DNA from: Paramecium sonneborni
Lineage: Eukaryota; Ciliophora; Oligohymenophorea; Peniculida; Parameciidae
Assembly (NCBI GenBank): GCA_905182985.1
Contig: CAJJDN010000090.1
Span: 155,783-189,045 of the forward strand
Direction: 5' to 3'
Length of the DNA: 33,263 nucleotides
The notes below the pieces were generated by a model. It did not search any database. It saw only the letters and a program-made list of their open reading frames with translations, and was not told the origin of the DNA. Made by a program: the position numbers and the translations under genes. Below, one piece after another: positions 1-10,139 of the stretch (position 1 is its first letter; each line of letters starts with the position of its first letter).

Positions 1-610
1 AGTATAGAAGAAATTGAATAAATGAATTATTAGGTGGCATTAACAGGAGATTCTTGGGAATATGTTGATAAAGTATTAGTTAATATTATTTTTGAGTATC
101 CTTGAAAAAACTAGGGTTTTTGCCAGAATGAAGCCTTCCTAGAATGGTAATCTTATGCTAAAATTTAAGAATTTGAACAAAGGAATATTTACTGCTTTTA
201 TTGGCGATGGTTGTAATGATATTTGTGCTCTTTAATAAAGTGACATTGGTTTAGCTTTATCTAATTAAGAAGCATCTTTGGCTGCTCTATTTTTTACACC
301 AATTATTAGAGTTTCATAAATTATAGAGATTTTAAAAGTAGGAAGATGTGCTCTTATCACCAGTCAATCTTGTTTTAAATTCATGACTCTTTATTCTAGT
401 ATTTAAACTATTACATTGACAATATGTTATATTAGTAATACTAATCTAACTGTAGAGTAATTTTTATATTAGGATCTTTGGATTATTATTCCAATTGCAT
501 TCACAATGAGTTTAACAAAACCATCTGAGACATTAACAAATACATTAGCCATTTGTAAGTTTGTTGAATAGAAATCTAAATTTCCACTATATAAATTTAT
601 TGTTTTATGA
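1..610 (+). CDS. P5-type (ATP13A-like) cation/polyamine or TM-helix ATPase, 3' part
   Basis: The gene is open at the left window edge. A 19-nt intron at 96-114 joins the reading frame from base 1 to the frame starting at 116. The protein reads VALTGDSW, then VFARMKP, then the hinge motif GDGCNDICAL of P-type ATPases, followed by LSNQEASLAALF and the M5/M6 region with LITSQSCFKFMTLYSSIQ and MSLTKPSETLTNTL. This combination (SEAEAS-like block, SCFKYMALYS-like M5) is typical of P5 ATPases of endomembranes, which move polyamines or membrane helices. Subfamily P5A or P5B cannot be fixed from this fragment. The first in-frame TGA (608-610) comes before the last transmembrane helices expected for the family. 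The same frame continues to 1075 with two further internal TGAs, so this may be a broken copy, a sequencing problem or a mis-modelled 3' end. Confidence 0.8.
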
Positions 611-1075
611 CACCTAAAATTGCTAGTTGCATTCCATCTCAATTGAATGATAATCCCTAAATCATTTATTAATATTCATCTATATTATTTTATTCTATCT
701 ATACTTAATGAAACTTATTTTTTTCTACTTGGATTATCTCAAAAACACATTTCAATGATATTATTAAAGGATATACTTTTGAATAAGGATTTCTATATAT
801 TATTTTATATTTGTATTTTTTGATATGCTTTCCTACAAATTGTATTTAATTTTAAAATAAATTAAATTTTATCAATGTATTATTCTTACAATTATTGTTT
901 AGTTCATTTCTTTATGTTTAATATAATAACAACAAGATATTATTTATTTATGATTGAAAGTTAACTGTTCTATATTGAATGGTTATACATCTATGAATAT
1001 TTTCTAATACAATTTAGATCCTTATTTGATAAAAAAGAATAAGAATAGGTTATTATATATAATAAAAATAAGTGA
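611..1075 (+). pseudogene. Apparent continuation of the P5 ATPase frame with in-frame TGAs
   Basis: The frame of the upstream ATPase stays in register for about 155 more codons, with TGA at 608, 644 and 821 and a final TGA at 1073-1075. The translation is hydrophobic and contains NETYFFLLGLSQ and LLNKDFYILF, which resemble the ENTVLFLFSNFQ...PFRKPFYTN stretch of P5 ATPase M8-M9. It ends with a charged tail, FRSLFDKKEQEQ. I infer that this is the missing C-terminal membrane part. A GT..AG candidate of 25 nt (602-626) would remove the first TGA but shifts the frame away from the conserved-looking sequence, so no intron solution was found. Chance hydrophobic reading in AT-rich DNA remains possible. 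Confidence 0.4.
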
Positions 1076-1160
1076 TAGTGAAAATATCAGATAATTTTGT
1101 TCTTAAATGTAGTGAATATATTATTTAATGCTTGTTAATATATATATATTAATATAAAAA

Positions 1161-1537
1161 ATGAATTTTATATAAAGAATAGGTTATCGTTATGGATAAA
1201 GCAATATCTCAAAACTTGAGTAAATAGGATTAAGTCATACAAAAAGTATCAACTTATCTAGACCTCCAAGGTAACAATGATATTATTAAGAATCAGAAAT
1301 TTCAATCCTGGACAATAAGCACCTATTGCTTATAATGAGCAATTCGGTTACCCAAAAGATTATAGACCTTGGACAGTTAATTATAAGTATAAAATAGTAT
1401 TAAATAATGATAGAAAAGATGGTCTATTTTGGTTAGCTATGGGTATTTCCTGGTTTGCATATTTCTCTTATGAGTTAGCTTACTTGAGAAGAACAGAGTA
1501 AGAAGAAAGACCAAACAAAGATTATTATGCTTCTTGA
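1161..1537 (+). CDS. Small one-TM protein, possibly mitochondrial
   Basis: Two exons (1161-1270 and 1297-1537) around a 26-nt intron give 116 aa ending at TGA. An alternative 3' splice site 6 nt earlier keeps the frame and adds two residues. The N-terminus (MNFIQRIGYRYGQ) is basic and lacks acidic residues for the first 20 positions, as in mitochondrial targeting peptides. One hydrophobic helix (GLFWLAMGISWFAYFSYEL) lies near residues 85-100 and is followed by a charged tail ending in KDYYAS. The size and single-helix layout resemble accessory subunits of respiratory complexes, but I do not recognise the family. It lies 57 bp upstream of the TFIP11-like gene on the same strand. Confidence 0.65.
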
Positions 1538-1594
1538 TGAAGTTAAATATATATACATAGACATAATATAAATTAATAAAATCAATAAAAATCA

Positions 1595-4144
1595 ATGAAA
1601 GTTGATTTAGACAATCTTAGTAGTGATGATGAGTTACCATTACATACAGGTTTAGGATTCAAGAAATCTAAAATAAATAATGACAAAGAATAGAGTTTAA
1701 AAATGGAAATGGAAAAACCATATTAGAGAGCTCGATTAAATCTATTTTAAGAAGAATTTGAATAGACTCCAAAATAATTGATTTAAGAAACTTAGAACAA
1801 TTAAAATTAATATCTATATAAAGAATTTTAGAGGAGTTAAGCATTTGCTAATTTTTAAAAATCTAATGCTTCCTTACTATCAAATGTAGATAAAGGTGTA
1901 ACTGTAAAGATATTTGATAAGAATATGCCAAAGAATAAATAAGTTAATGAAACTGAATATAGGATAAAGTAAAAGCGATCAGTCCAATTTAATCTTGAAA
2001 ATAATGTTATTCATCCAATATTTAAACATGAATTTGAGTATTTAACATTAGCAGAAAAGCTTCATCTCTCAAATAATATAAGACGCTCTTGGTAATTATA
2101 TAAAATAAATTCTGATTCTGAAGTAGAAGCATAAGATGAGGAGAGTGAAGATTCTATAATTAATATTGTAAGTGAAGTGTCTGATCCTTAACCTAAGAGT
2201 ATTTTAAGAAAGAAACCCTAAATCTTTAAAGAAGATGATGATACTAAGAAAACAATCACAGTTGAATCAGTTGTATTTAAAGATAATAAAAATAAAAAAA
2301 ATCTTACTTAAAGAGAAAAAAAGACTTTAGAAAAAAGAGTTGAAGATCATGATTATGGAGTTGGATTGAAATTGCTATAAAAATAAGGATATAAATATGG
2401 TGAAGGTTTAGGTGCCAATAAATAAGGTATATTAGAACCTGTTAGTGCTGTAAAGAAATAATCATTTACAGGATAAGGTATCTAAGAATATGAATATTAA
2501 GAAGAATAAGATGATAAGGAATAAATTAATTAAGAAAATAAAAAGAAAACATTATTTGAATCTAAAAAACTTAATAAATATGAAAAATAATGGAGGAAAA
2601 AATAAAATAAATTAGTAGAATAACCTTCTATTCAATACAAAAAAGAAGAAGTATAAAATCTAGATAGAAATCATATTATGGGAAATCTTATTAAAGAAAA
2701 TATTAGTAATAATAATTATAAAATAATTGATATGACAAGTTAGGATATTAATGATTATTTAAATAAGTCTTAGGATATATAAGTATTAAATAATTCAAAA
2801 GTTAGGGAATATTTAAAAGAAGTTTAAGAATTAACTTGGTCAGTATAAAAATTATTAGAAAAGCGTCTAGCAAAATGGGAAAATAATGATTAGAGTATTA
2901 AGAAGGAGAAAGATAAGATTATTATTTTAGAACATGAAAAAAAAGAAGAAATAATATAATTTACATAATGGAACAATTCTGTAAAAAGAAAAGAAGATTT
3001 TTTAAATTATTTAAAATTCTTTAAAGAAGATGATGTAATAATTTCTAATGATTAATTTCCAATATTTGCTAAATTCGAAGAATGTTTTAGGAAATTTAGT
3101 GATTAATTTATTTAATTCAATTTAATTGGTTTATTAGTTAAAAATGCAGAATAAGAAATTAAGGAAATGACTATTAAATGGAAAGGACCTCTTACAAAGA
3201 TAGATATTTTATATAATGAACATCAATTAATATCAAAAGTGATTAATTTGGCAAAGGATGTATATATATAAAAGAAATCTTAAAATTTAAGCAAGTATGC
3301 TGAATAATTAGATGTTTTTATAATAAATAATTAAATATCGACATCAGATTTAAATACTTTAAAAAGATTCATTGGTATATTGATAAGTCCAATTATAATT
3401 AGATTAAGAAATTATATTTCTACAATTTATGATCCAAGTTCAGAAAATAATTTAGTTGATTTTTTGGAATTATGGATTTAAGATTTAGCATAGGTTGAAA
3501 CAGATGAAACAGGATTATATTAATTTTAGACAATAAGAATATTTGATGAATAAGTATAAAAGGATATAATGGGTATAGTTATGTCTAAATTAAAACTTAA
3601 AATTTAAGAATGGAATCTGAATTCAAAAATATCTTTACATTAATGGTTATAACCTTGGATTAATTCAAAATTGAATAATAAGGATTTGATTGAAGAAGTA
3701 GAGAAAAAATTAAAATAATTGAAATTTAACGATAGAGATGACTTTGGTTTTAGTATATTGTAACCTTGGGCATAAAATTTAGGTGAAAATTGGAAAAATC
3801 TTTTATATATGTAGGTTTTACCAAAGATGTTATTTTGTCTACACAATTTAGAAATAAATCCATAAAATTAGAATGTTTAACCTATAAGAGAAATTTACAA
3901 GTGGATGGATGAAATTGAACCATATATAGAAATGATTTTCTAACCATTAATTGAGAAATTGAATATAACTTTAGAGAATTGGATAAAGCAAGAAGGAAAT
4001 AGAGATGAAATGAACAAGTAATTCAATTTAAAATTATTATTTAGATGGTTAGAGGGATGGGAAAGATTTTTAATGAAAAGAGTTATATAAAAAGTGTATA
4101 AGTTTTAAAGCCTATTCAATTCGATGAAACAAAAAATTAAATGA
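1595..4144 (+). CDS. TFIP11/STIP-like G-patch splicing factor
   Basis: One uninterrupted 849-aa frame, close in length to human TFIP11 (837 aa). The N-terminus is acidic and Gln-rich. Around residues 250-295 a G-patch is clear: GVGLKLLQKQGYKYGEGLG followed by ANKQGILEPVSA, matching the GIGxKLLxKMGYxxGxGLGxxxQGI pattern. The long C-terminal part is helical and carries the GC-factor-like signatures of the family: WLQPWI near residue 685, ILQPWA near 720, and LFRWLEGWERFL near 815. Family members act in the nucleus, stimulating the DEAH helicase DHX15/Prp43 during spliceosome disassembly. The G-patch would be the helicase-binding part. The protein stops shortly after the WLEGW block, so the small C-terminal module of animal homologues appears absent. 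Confidence 0.9.
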
Positions 4145-4159
4145 TGATAGTTAAGTTTT

Positions 4160-5022
4160 ATGTCACTAGTACAATATATTATTAATCTTATGTTCCCACT
4201 CTCATTCAAGTTCATTGATTGGCATATTAAATTAATGAATAAAATATTTTTAAACATAAATGTAATATCTACTGAAGTATATATATAACTGTTGAGTTTC
4301 ATAAATTTAGTAATCAATTTAATTGTTCCTCCTATTCCTTAAAGCATGACTTCTTTCTACTTTATTTATCAGGACTACACAATTAAGGATTTAAATATGA
4401 AGAATCAATCAACTCTATACTACATTGTATTTATGATCTCAATCTTTATCTAAAATGTACTATTTCTTCTTCTGAGTATCTGATAAACACAATAGTTGAT
4501 CCTACAAAACTTACTTTACGTTCCATTTTAGAAATACTCTATTATCTCTATTCAAAATCAAAAATCCCCTCAATATTTTCATCAAATGAAATAATCTTTT
4601 AAAGAGGCATCACAAATTTCAACTTAGGCCCTAATTTCATAGCCATTGTAGTATAAAAAGATAATTTATATTAAATAAAACAAATTGTATTAACAAAATT
4701 TATTGGTTTGCTTAATTAGCAATTTAATTAAGTCCTTAGGATGAATGAAAAATACATCAAATTAAAAAATATTAATTTCAATCTTTTTTTTTTTCGAACA
4801 TTATATATAGATAATATTTATTAATAATTAATTCATTTATTTCCTACTTAGTATTATTTTTTATCATCTTAACAAATCTTTCTAGATTTTAATATTAATA
4901 ACTTTCTTCATTAATTTTCAAATTCTGCTTCAAATTTTGTAATTTTCTCTTCTAACATTATTCTCTTTATAAATTCTTATTAATATCGAAATAATAATAA
5001 TTATTAATTTATATATTTTAAA
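4160..5022 (+). CDS. Unidentified ORF, ends unresolved
   Basis: An open frame starts at ATG 4160 (another ATG at 4346) and reads through PPIPQSMTSFYFIYQDYTIKD. Removing a 20-nt GT..AG segment near 4457-4476 joins it to the frame encoding LRSILEILYYLYSKSKIPSI and GPNFIAIVVQKDN. That frame then has no TGA until it runs into the start of the next gene at 5023. The central part has protein-like composition; the 3' half (after about 4745) is low-complexity and may be untranslated. No family was recognised. The proposed 3' splice site ends in GAG, which is unusual here, and the true stop is unknown. Treat the limits as approximate. Confidence 0.35.
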
Positions 5023-5272
5023 ATGGGAGGTTTTTAGAAGTACCCAATTCCTCGTTATGTGTTGGTAATAATGATAACATAAATCCTTATAGAGTGATGC
5101 TTGGCTTTATAATAGATGTTGGTTTAGACATTCAGTACATGTTGCAATTCCAACATTGATTCTCTCATTTCTAATTTATAGAGGAGGAGTAGCTTCATAG
5201 ACATAGAAAATGGGAGAAGATTATTATGTAGATCCATAAGATTATTAATCACCAAAGAAAATGATTTTCTGA
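5023..5272 (+). CDS. Very small one-TM protein
   Basis: Exons 5023-5064 and 5093-5272 around a 28-nt GTA..TAG intron give 73 aa. Without splicing the frame hits TGA just after the intron, which supports the intron. The protein begins MGGFQKYPIPRYV, has one hydrophobic helix (VAIPTLILSFLIYRGGV, residues about 32-48), and ends in a polar tail with YYVDPQDYQSPKK. Its layout (short positive side, one helix, acidic and tyrosine-rich tail) is like that of the protein at 1161-1537 and fits a small inner-membrane subunit, but this is inference. Its length makes it invisible to standard-code ORF finders. Confidence 0.65.
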
Positions 5273-5308
5273 GACTTAAAATACAAAAATATAAATATAT
5301 ATAATAAA

Positions 5309-5971
5309 ATGCAATCAACCAATACTTAAAGTCCTTAAAAACCATAAACTGTTTCTCCAAGTATTACTTATTTTCATAAAATTCAGGTAAATCCATTGGA
5401 CCTTATCGAACTGTAATTCTATATTGAATATCTCTTTTAGATTATTACTACTTATTCTCCATTCTCTACTCTTCCAAAGAATATAAAAGTAGAAGATTCT
5501 CCAATTAAAAAAGTAGAATAATTTGATTGTAATAAATCGATTAATACTTTAAATAAACCTATAAGAGAAATGAGTAAAAGTTACTCAAAAAGTTCAGATA
5601 AAATTATTATAAAAGATATTAAAAATGAAGAACAATATATAGGTTAATATAATGAGAATTTGAGAGAAGGAATAGGCAAATTATTTAATAGTTAAGGTGT
5701 ATTGATTTATGAAGGATAATGGCTTAATGATTAACTACATGGTAATGGAATATATTATAATAATGATATAAATTCTTAATTCACTAAGTATATTGGTTAA
5801 TTCTAATTTGGATAAAAATTTGGAGCTGGTATTGAATATTATAGAGATGGTTCAATTTATGTTGGTAATTTTGAATCTGGTTGTAAAAATGGTATGGGAT
5901 AATTAACTAAAAAAAATGGAGATAAACTTAATGGATTATGGCTCAAAGGTAAATTGATTTCTAAAATATGA
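5309..5971 (+). CDS. Short MORN-repeat protein
   Basis: One frame of 220 aa, ending at TGA, 36 bp after the preceding gene. The first 110 residues are polar (Ser/Thr/Pro/Lys-rich). From about residue 112 there are four to five MORN-type repeats: YIGQYNENLREGIGKLF, YEGQWLNDQLHGNGIYY, YIGQFQFGQKFGAGIEYYRDG, YVGNFESGCKNGMGQL and a last degenerate copy. MORN repeats form elongated beta sheets that bind membranes or proteins at the ciliate cortex and basal bodies. The Gly-x-Gly spacing is intact except in the last copy. A 28-nt GT..AG segment exists in the N-terminal part, but removing it would break the frame, so it was kept as coding. Confidence 0.8.
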
Positions 5972-5989
5972 ATTTTTTATATTTTTCTT

Positions 5990-6464
5990 ATGGATTTATA
6001 AAAAAATATGCAGATGTATAATCTCATATATAAGATTTTGATATAGTTGAACAAATCATTTAGTAGTAATCATCTAAACAATCAAGTATCAATCATATCA
6101 CTATCCAATCCATTAATAAATCATAGTCTATCATTCTACATTTTTACACAATCTCTTCTTAATCCTTTCATAATTCCTTCTATTTATTTATAGACATGAT
6201 ACATTAATAAGGAAAAGATTATTGATTATTAAATAATGAAAGAATTAGAGATGGACATATTGGATTAGACTTCATTAAAAAAGATATTGTAAAATCATTA
6301 TTATCTAATCATAATTAAAGATAATAGATCTATGAGTTAAAATTTATGGAGAAATGCTTAAAATATTCTAAAAAAACTAATTGAAAGGAATTCTATAATC
6401 TTTATGCACATTTAATGAATGTTCTAAAGTTATTATAGGATGTTTTTAATAAATTATATCAAAT
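5990..6464 (+). pseudogene. Interrupted coding-like stretch
   Basis: Starting at ATG 5990, removal of a 31-nt candidate intron (6016-6046) gives a Gln/Ser-rich frame (IEQIIQQQSSKQSS) running to a TGA near 6226. The same frame stays protein-like beyond it (NERIRDGHIGLDFIKKDIVK, then KFMEKCLKYSKK) and meets another TGA near 6385, then continues with FYNLYAHLMNVLKLLQDVF. No intron removes these stops. It could be a decayed gene, a gene with unrecognised splicing, or chance. Most of it lies inside the duplicated block, so it appears again at +1304. Confidence 0.25.
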
Positions 6465-6880
6465 TTTTAATATTCATTTTGTTTGAATATGAAAATGGAA
6501 CAATTAAATTTTATCATTAAAAAAAATTGCTTTTTGAAACGGATTCTCCTTAACATTTAAATCTAAAAATTATAGAATCTGAAGATTTAAATTCTGATTC
6601 TTAAATTTATTAAAAATTAATTTAAGATTGCTCTATTTATATTAATAAACCATTATTAACAGAAATAGTATATAGTAATTTTAGGAGGGTGTTGAAATAA
6701 TAAATATTACTGTAAGGAAATAAGAATTAAATTGAAGTATATATTTATGAAACTAAGTCTAACAGTTAGAAACGGTTAATATATAATACTATATAGAAGA
6801 ATACTTAATAAGACTTGATTTTTTTTAAATTCCGATATAAGTTCTTAATTTTGTTTTAATATTATATAATAAATAATTGA
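6419..6880 (+). CDS. Hypothetical protein (copy 1)
   Basis: An ATG-to-TGA frame of 153 aa. The first 20 residues are hydrophobic (MFLINYIKFLIFILFEYENG), possibly a signal anchor. The rest is polar with a plausible protein composition: LNLKIIESEDLNSDSQIYQK, IVYSNFRRVLKQQ and EVYIYETKSNSQKRLIYN. No family was recognised. Its N-terminal part overlaps the interrupted stretch in another frame, so the two may belong to one gene with unresolved exons. An identical copy lies at 7723-8184. Confidence 0.35.
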
Positions 6881-6965
6881 TTGTATCTGTTTATTGTATT
6901 AAAATTCATGTTTTAAATTCATAAAATTTGTATTTCGATAATGCATTATTAATCTTATCAAATAA

Positions 6966-7504
6966 ATGAATTCTTCACAAAGCTCATTTACTGATCTCAA
7001 CGATTGGGCTTTAGTTTACTAAAATCTCCAAACCATTGAACCAGATTATTTATCTTCAAAGCTTAAATTGCATTTCAAGACTCTACCCAATTTTGATGAG
7101 TTTATAAAACTTTATGAGTCATCAAAAATTGGATGTGATGAAGTTTGGAATCAAAATGAAGAGATTTTCTTATAACTCCTCGTCTTGAGTCTAAATCCTA
7201 GATGCATAAAGGTAAATTATTTTGTTTTAATAATTTAAAGAATCGATTTGATTGGGAGAAGGTCCAAAAGTTAATGCCAAAGTTTAGGAGTCTATCAGAA
7301 TTGTGCTTTAAATTCTAATCTTTCTATAAAGCACAACTTCCAAGATAACCCTGGTCTTCTTTTGAAGATAAAACTTTGTTGTAAATCATTTTGTATTTAT
7401 CTTTATCTATAATATAGGGATAACAACAGTCGTTGTAAGAAAAAATGGAGCTCTATTGCAAATTAATACAATCTAATCTGTAAATCTGAAATTCTTAGAA
7501 ATGC
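6966..7504 (+). CDS. Myb-like gene, truncated duplicate (copy 1)
   Basis: Same sequence as the 5' part of the intact Myb-like gene at 8270-9289: exon 1 (6966-7211), a 29-nt intron, exon 2 (7241-7392), a 25-nt intron, and exon 3 broken at 7504 by the single N. The break falls just before the QCRERW motif of the first Myb repeat. It is very probably an assembly copy, not a second gene, and should not be counted separately. Confidence 0.8.
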
Positions 7505-7505
7505 N

Positions 7506-8808
7506 CATTAATAAGGAAAAGATTATTGATTATTAAATAATGAAAGAATTAGAGATGGACATATTGGATTAGACTTCATTAAAAAAGATATTGTAAAATC
7601 ATTATTATCTAATCATAATTAAAGATAATAGATCTATGAGTTAAAATTTATGGAGAAATGCTTAAAATATTCTAAAAAAACTAATTGAAAGGAATTCTAT
7701 AATCTTTATGCACATTTAATGAATGTTCTAAAGTTATTATAGGATGTTTTTAATAAATTATATCAAATTTTTAATATTCATTTTGTTTGAATATGAAAAT
7801 GGAACAATTAAATTTTATCATTAAAAAAAATTGCTTTTTGAAACGGATTCTCCTTAACATTTAAATCTAAAAATTATAGAATCTGAAGATTTAAATTCTG
7901 ATTCTTAAATTTATTAAAAATTAATTTAAGATTGCTCTATTTATATTAATAAACCATTATTAACAGAAATAGTATATAGTAATTTTAGGAGGGTGTTGAA
8001 ATAATAAATATTACTGTAAGGAAATAAGAATTAAATTGAAGTATATATTTATGAAACTAAGTCTAACAGTTAGAAACGGTTAATATATAATACTATATAG
8101 AAGAATACTTAATAAGACTTGATTTTTTTTAAATTCCGATATAAGTTCTTAATTTTGTTTTAATATTATATAATAAATAATTGATTGTATCTGTTTATTG
8201 TATTAAAATTCATGTTTTAAATTCATAAAATTTGTATTTCGATAATGCATTATTAATCTTATCAAATAAATGAATTCTTCACAAAGCTCATTTACTGATC
8301 TCAACGATTGGGCTTTAGTTTACTAAAATCTCCAAACCATTGAACCAGATTATTTATCTTCAAAGCTTAAATTGCATTTCAAGACTCTACCCAATTTTGA
8401 TGAGTTTATAAAACTTTATGAGTCATCAAAAATTGGATGTGATGAAGTTTGGAATCAAAATGAAGAGATTTTCTTATAACTCCTCGTCTTGAGTCTAAAT
8501 CCTAGATGCATAAAGGTAAATTATTTTGTTTTAATAATTTAAAGAATCGATTTGATTGGGAGAAGGTCCAAAAGTTAATGCCAAAGTTTAGGAGTCTATC
8601 AGAATTGTGCTTTAAATTCTAATCTTTCTATAAAGCACAACTTCCAAGATAACCCTGGTCTTCTTTTGAAGATAAAACTTTGTTGTAAATCATTTTGTAT
8701 TTATCTTTATCTATAATATAGGGATAACAACAGTCGTTGTAAGAAAAAATGGAGCTCTATTGCAAATTAATACAATCTAATCTGTAAATCTGAAATTCTT
8801 AGAAATGC
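7506..8808 (+). repeat. Exact 1,303-bp duplication, copy 2
   Basis: Second copy of 6202-7504. Its right end runs without interruption into the rest of the Myb-like gene, so this is the copy in natural context on that side. The natural left context is that of copy 1. Collapsing the two copies gives one continuous locus. Confidence 0.95.
7723..8184 (+). CDS. Hypothetical protein (copy 2)
   Basis: Identical duplicate of the 153-aa frame at 6419-6880, lying 85 bp upstream of the intact Myb-like gene. If the duplication is an assembly artefact, only one such gene exists. No function can be assigned. Confidence 0.35.
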
Positions 8809-9289
8809 TAAACAATGTCGAGAAAGATGGAATAATAAATTAGATCCACAAATTAATAGGTAATAATATAAAATTTAACAAACTTAGAGAACCATGGTCT
8901 AAATCTGAGGAGTTACACTTTCTTCAATTGCTTCTTCAGAATGGACGAAGGTGGGCTGACATATCTTTGAAATTGTCAATGATCACCAAATACAAGAGAA
9001 GAACTGAATTTGCTCTTAAACACAAATTCAAATAACTATAGAAATATTATGGTATTCTTATACATTCTATTTACAAGGTCACAAAGCTAAAAGTCTCAAC
9101 AAGGTTGATTTCGAAATCAGTCCTCGATGGAATATCCAAGAAGTTGATATGATTCTATCCAAAATACAGATTCTATAAGAAAAATAAAAAAAGATTCTTA
9201 CTCAAGAATATTCTTTTTGTGAATTTTTGAGTACAGATTCTCAACTTTCTTTAGTGATTATCAAAAATGGATGCTTAACCAAATTGTGA
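8270..9289 (+). CDS. Myb/SANT-repeat DNA-binding protein
   Basis: Five exons (8270-8515, 8545-8696, 8722-8859, 8888-9051, 9078-9289) separated by introns of 29, 25, 28 and 26 nt give 303 aa. Each intron is needed to keep the Myb core in frame. The first repeat reads PWSSFEDKTLLQIIL, KKKWSSIANQYN and NAKQCRERWNNKLDP. The second reads REPWSKSEELHFLQLLL, NGRRWADISLKL and RRTEFALKHKFKQL. A preceding helical segment (FDWEKVQKLMPKFRSL) may be a degenerate upstream repeat. The paired tryptophan spacing and the QCRERWNNKLDP helix are typical of Myb R2R3 DNA-binding folds, which implies a nuclear transcription or snRNA-promoter factor; the target is unknown. The C-terminal 60 residues are helical and unassigned. 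The helix closely resembles QCQDRWYNTLDP in the gene at 31684-33237. Confidence 0.85.
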
Positions 9290-10139
9290 TGGTTTCTATA
9301 AATCTAACAATTATAAATATTTATATATTAAATTACCTAAAACACACAAATTATAATCGATTCATTATCCAACAATTCTTACGTACTTAATCAATCATAT
9401 ACTTTATACTAAAAATTAATTCCCATTCTATTCTATATTTCTTATGATAAAAATTATTATTCATCTTTCAAAGCAAAAAGTCATATACTATATCTTTTCA
9501 TTGTCCATTTGTTTACTTAACATTAAATCAGTACGGGTAATCCATTCAAATGATAAATTTTTTATTATTTATTCAATAAAAGAATTGCATCATAAAACTA
9601 AAAATTATTAAAATATAACTAATAAAAAGTTTCATCATCTGTTGATTGATTGTTATATAAAAACTTTTTTCATTTTAATCATATTAATTAAACATACCCA
9701 CATATAGAATTAGATTATTTAATCAATCCTTTAAAATACTCCTCAGATTTATTTGAATTTTAGTTTAATTAATATATTTAATATTTTTTTTCAATTCCTT
9801 TAGCAAATTTTTCTTTAAATTAAAAAAATTAATATTTTATAAAATTAAGTAAAGCGATTAAATTAGCATAAAAATTTTGACACAAAATTTAATCTTTTAA
9901 CAATATGGCTTTTTAATTAGATTGAATAGAATTATATTAATATTTCTAAAATATATTTGATAATATCTTAGAATATTTAGAATATTATAGATGATTATAA
10001 AAATATTTATTAACTAAACAAAATATAAATACTCACTTTATCATTAAATAATGAATGAAAAATGACTTATATAAAAATAAATAAAAGTGTATATTTTTGA
10101 TAAATGAATGACATAAATTGATCAAATTTAATTAATTTG
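9290..10139. other. Non-coding AT-rich interval before the gap
   Basis: No protein-like frame was found on either strand; all frames meet TGA often and lack recognisable motifs. The last 627 bp (9513-10139) are repeated exactly after the gap at 10753-11379. Confidence 0.6.
9513..10139 (+). repeat. 627-bp gap-flanking duplicate, left copy
   Basis: Identical by eye to 10753-11379 (offset 1240). It ends exactly at the first N of the gap, and the other copy begins exactly at the last N, as expected for overlapping contig ends that were not merged. Confidence 0.93.

Larger units (their letters stand above)
6202..7504 (+). repeat. Exact 1,303-bp duplication, copy 1
   Basis: Bases 6202-7504 recur at 7506-8808 with an offset of 1304. 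Every stretch compared by eye was identical, including intergenic DNA. The copies abut with only one N (7505) between them. Copy 1 stops abruptly inside exon 3 of the Myb-like gene, while copy 2 continues into intact coding sequence. This pattern fits two overlapping contig ends that were scaffolded but not merged. Confidence 0.95.

Noticed and set aside
600..1075. TGA recoded as Trp or selenocysteine in this organism
   Set aside because: All secure genes here end at TGA and use TGG for Trp, and no stem-loop was evident; sequence error, readthrough or gene decay is simpler.
3640..5360. Standard-code minus-strand ORFs at 3640-3846, 4105-4317 and 5124-5360
   Set aside because: They lie opposite the TFIP11-like gene or other plus-strand frames, show no motifs, and arise because the plus strand uses TAA/TAG as glutamine codons.
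6202..8808. Two recently duplicated Myb-like genes
   Set aside because: The first copy is truncated exactly at a single N and appears identical also in non-coding DNA, which fits a scaffolding artefact.
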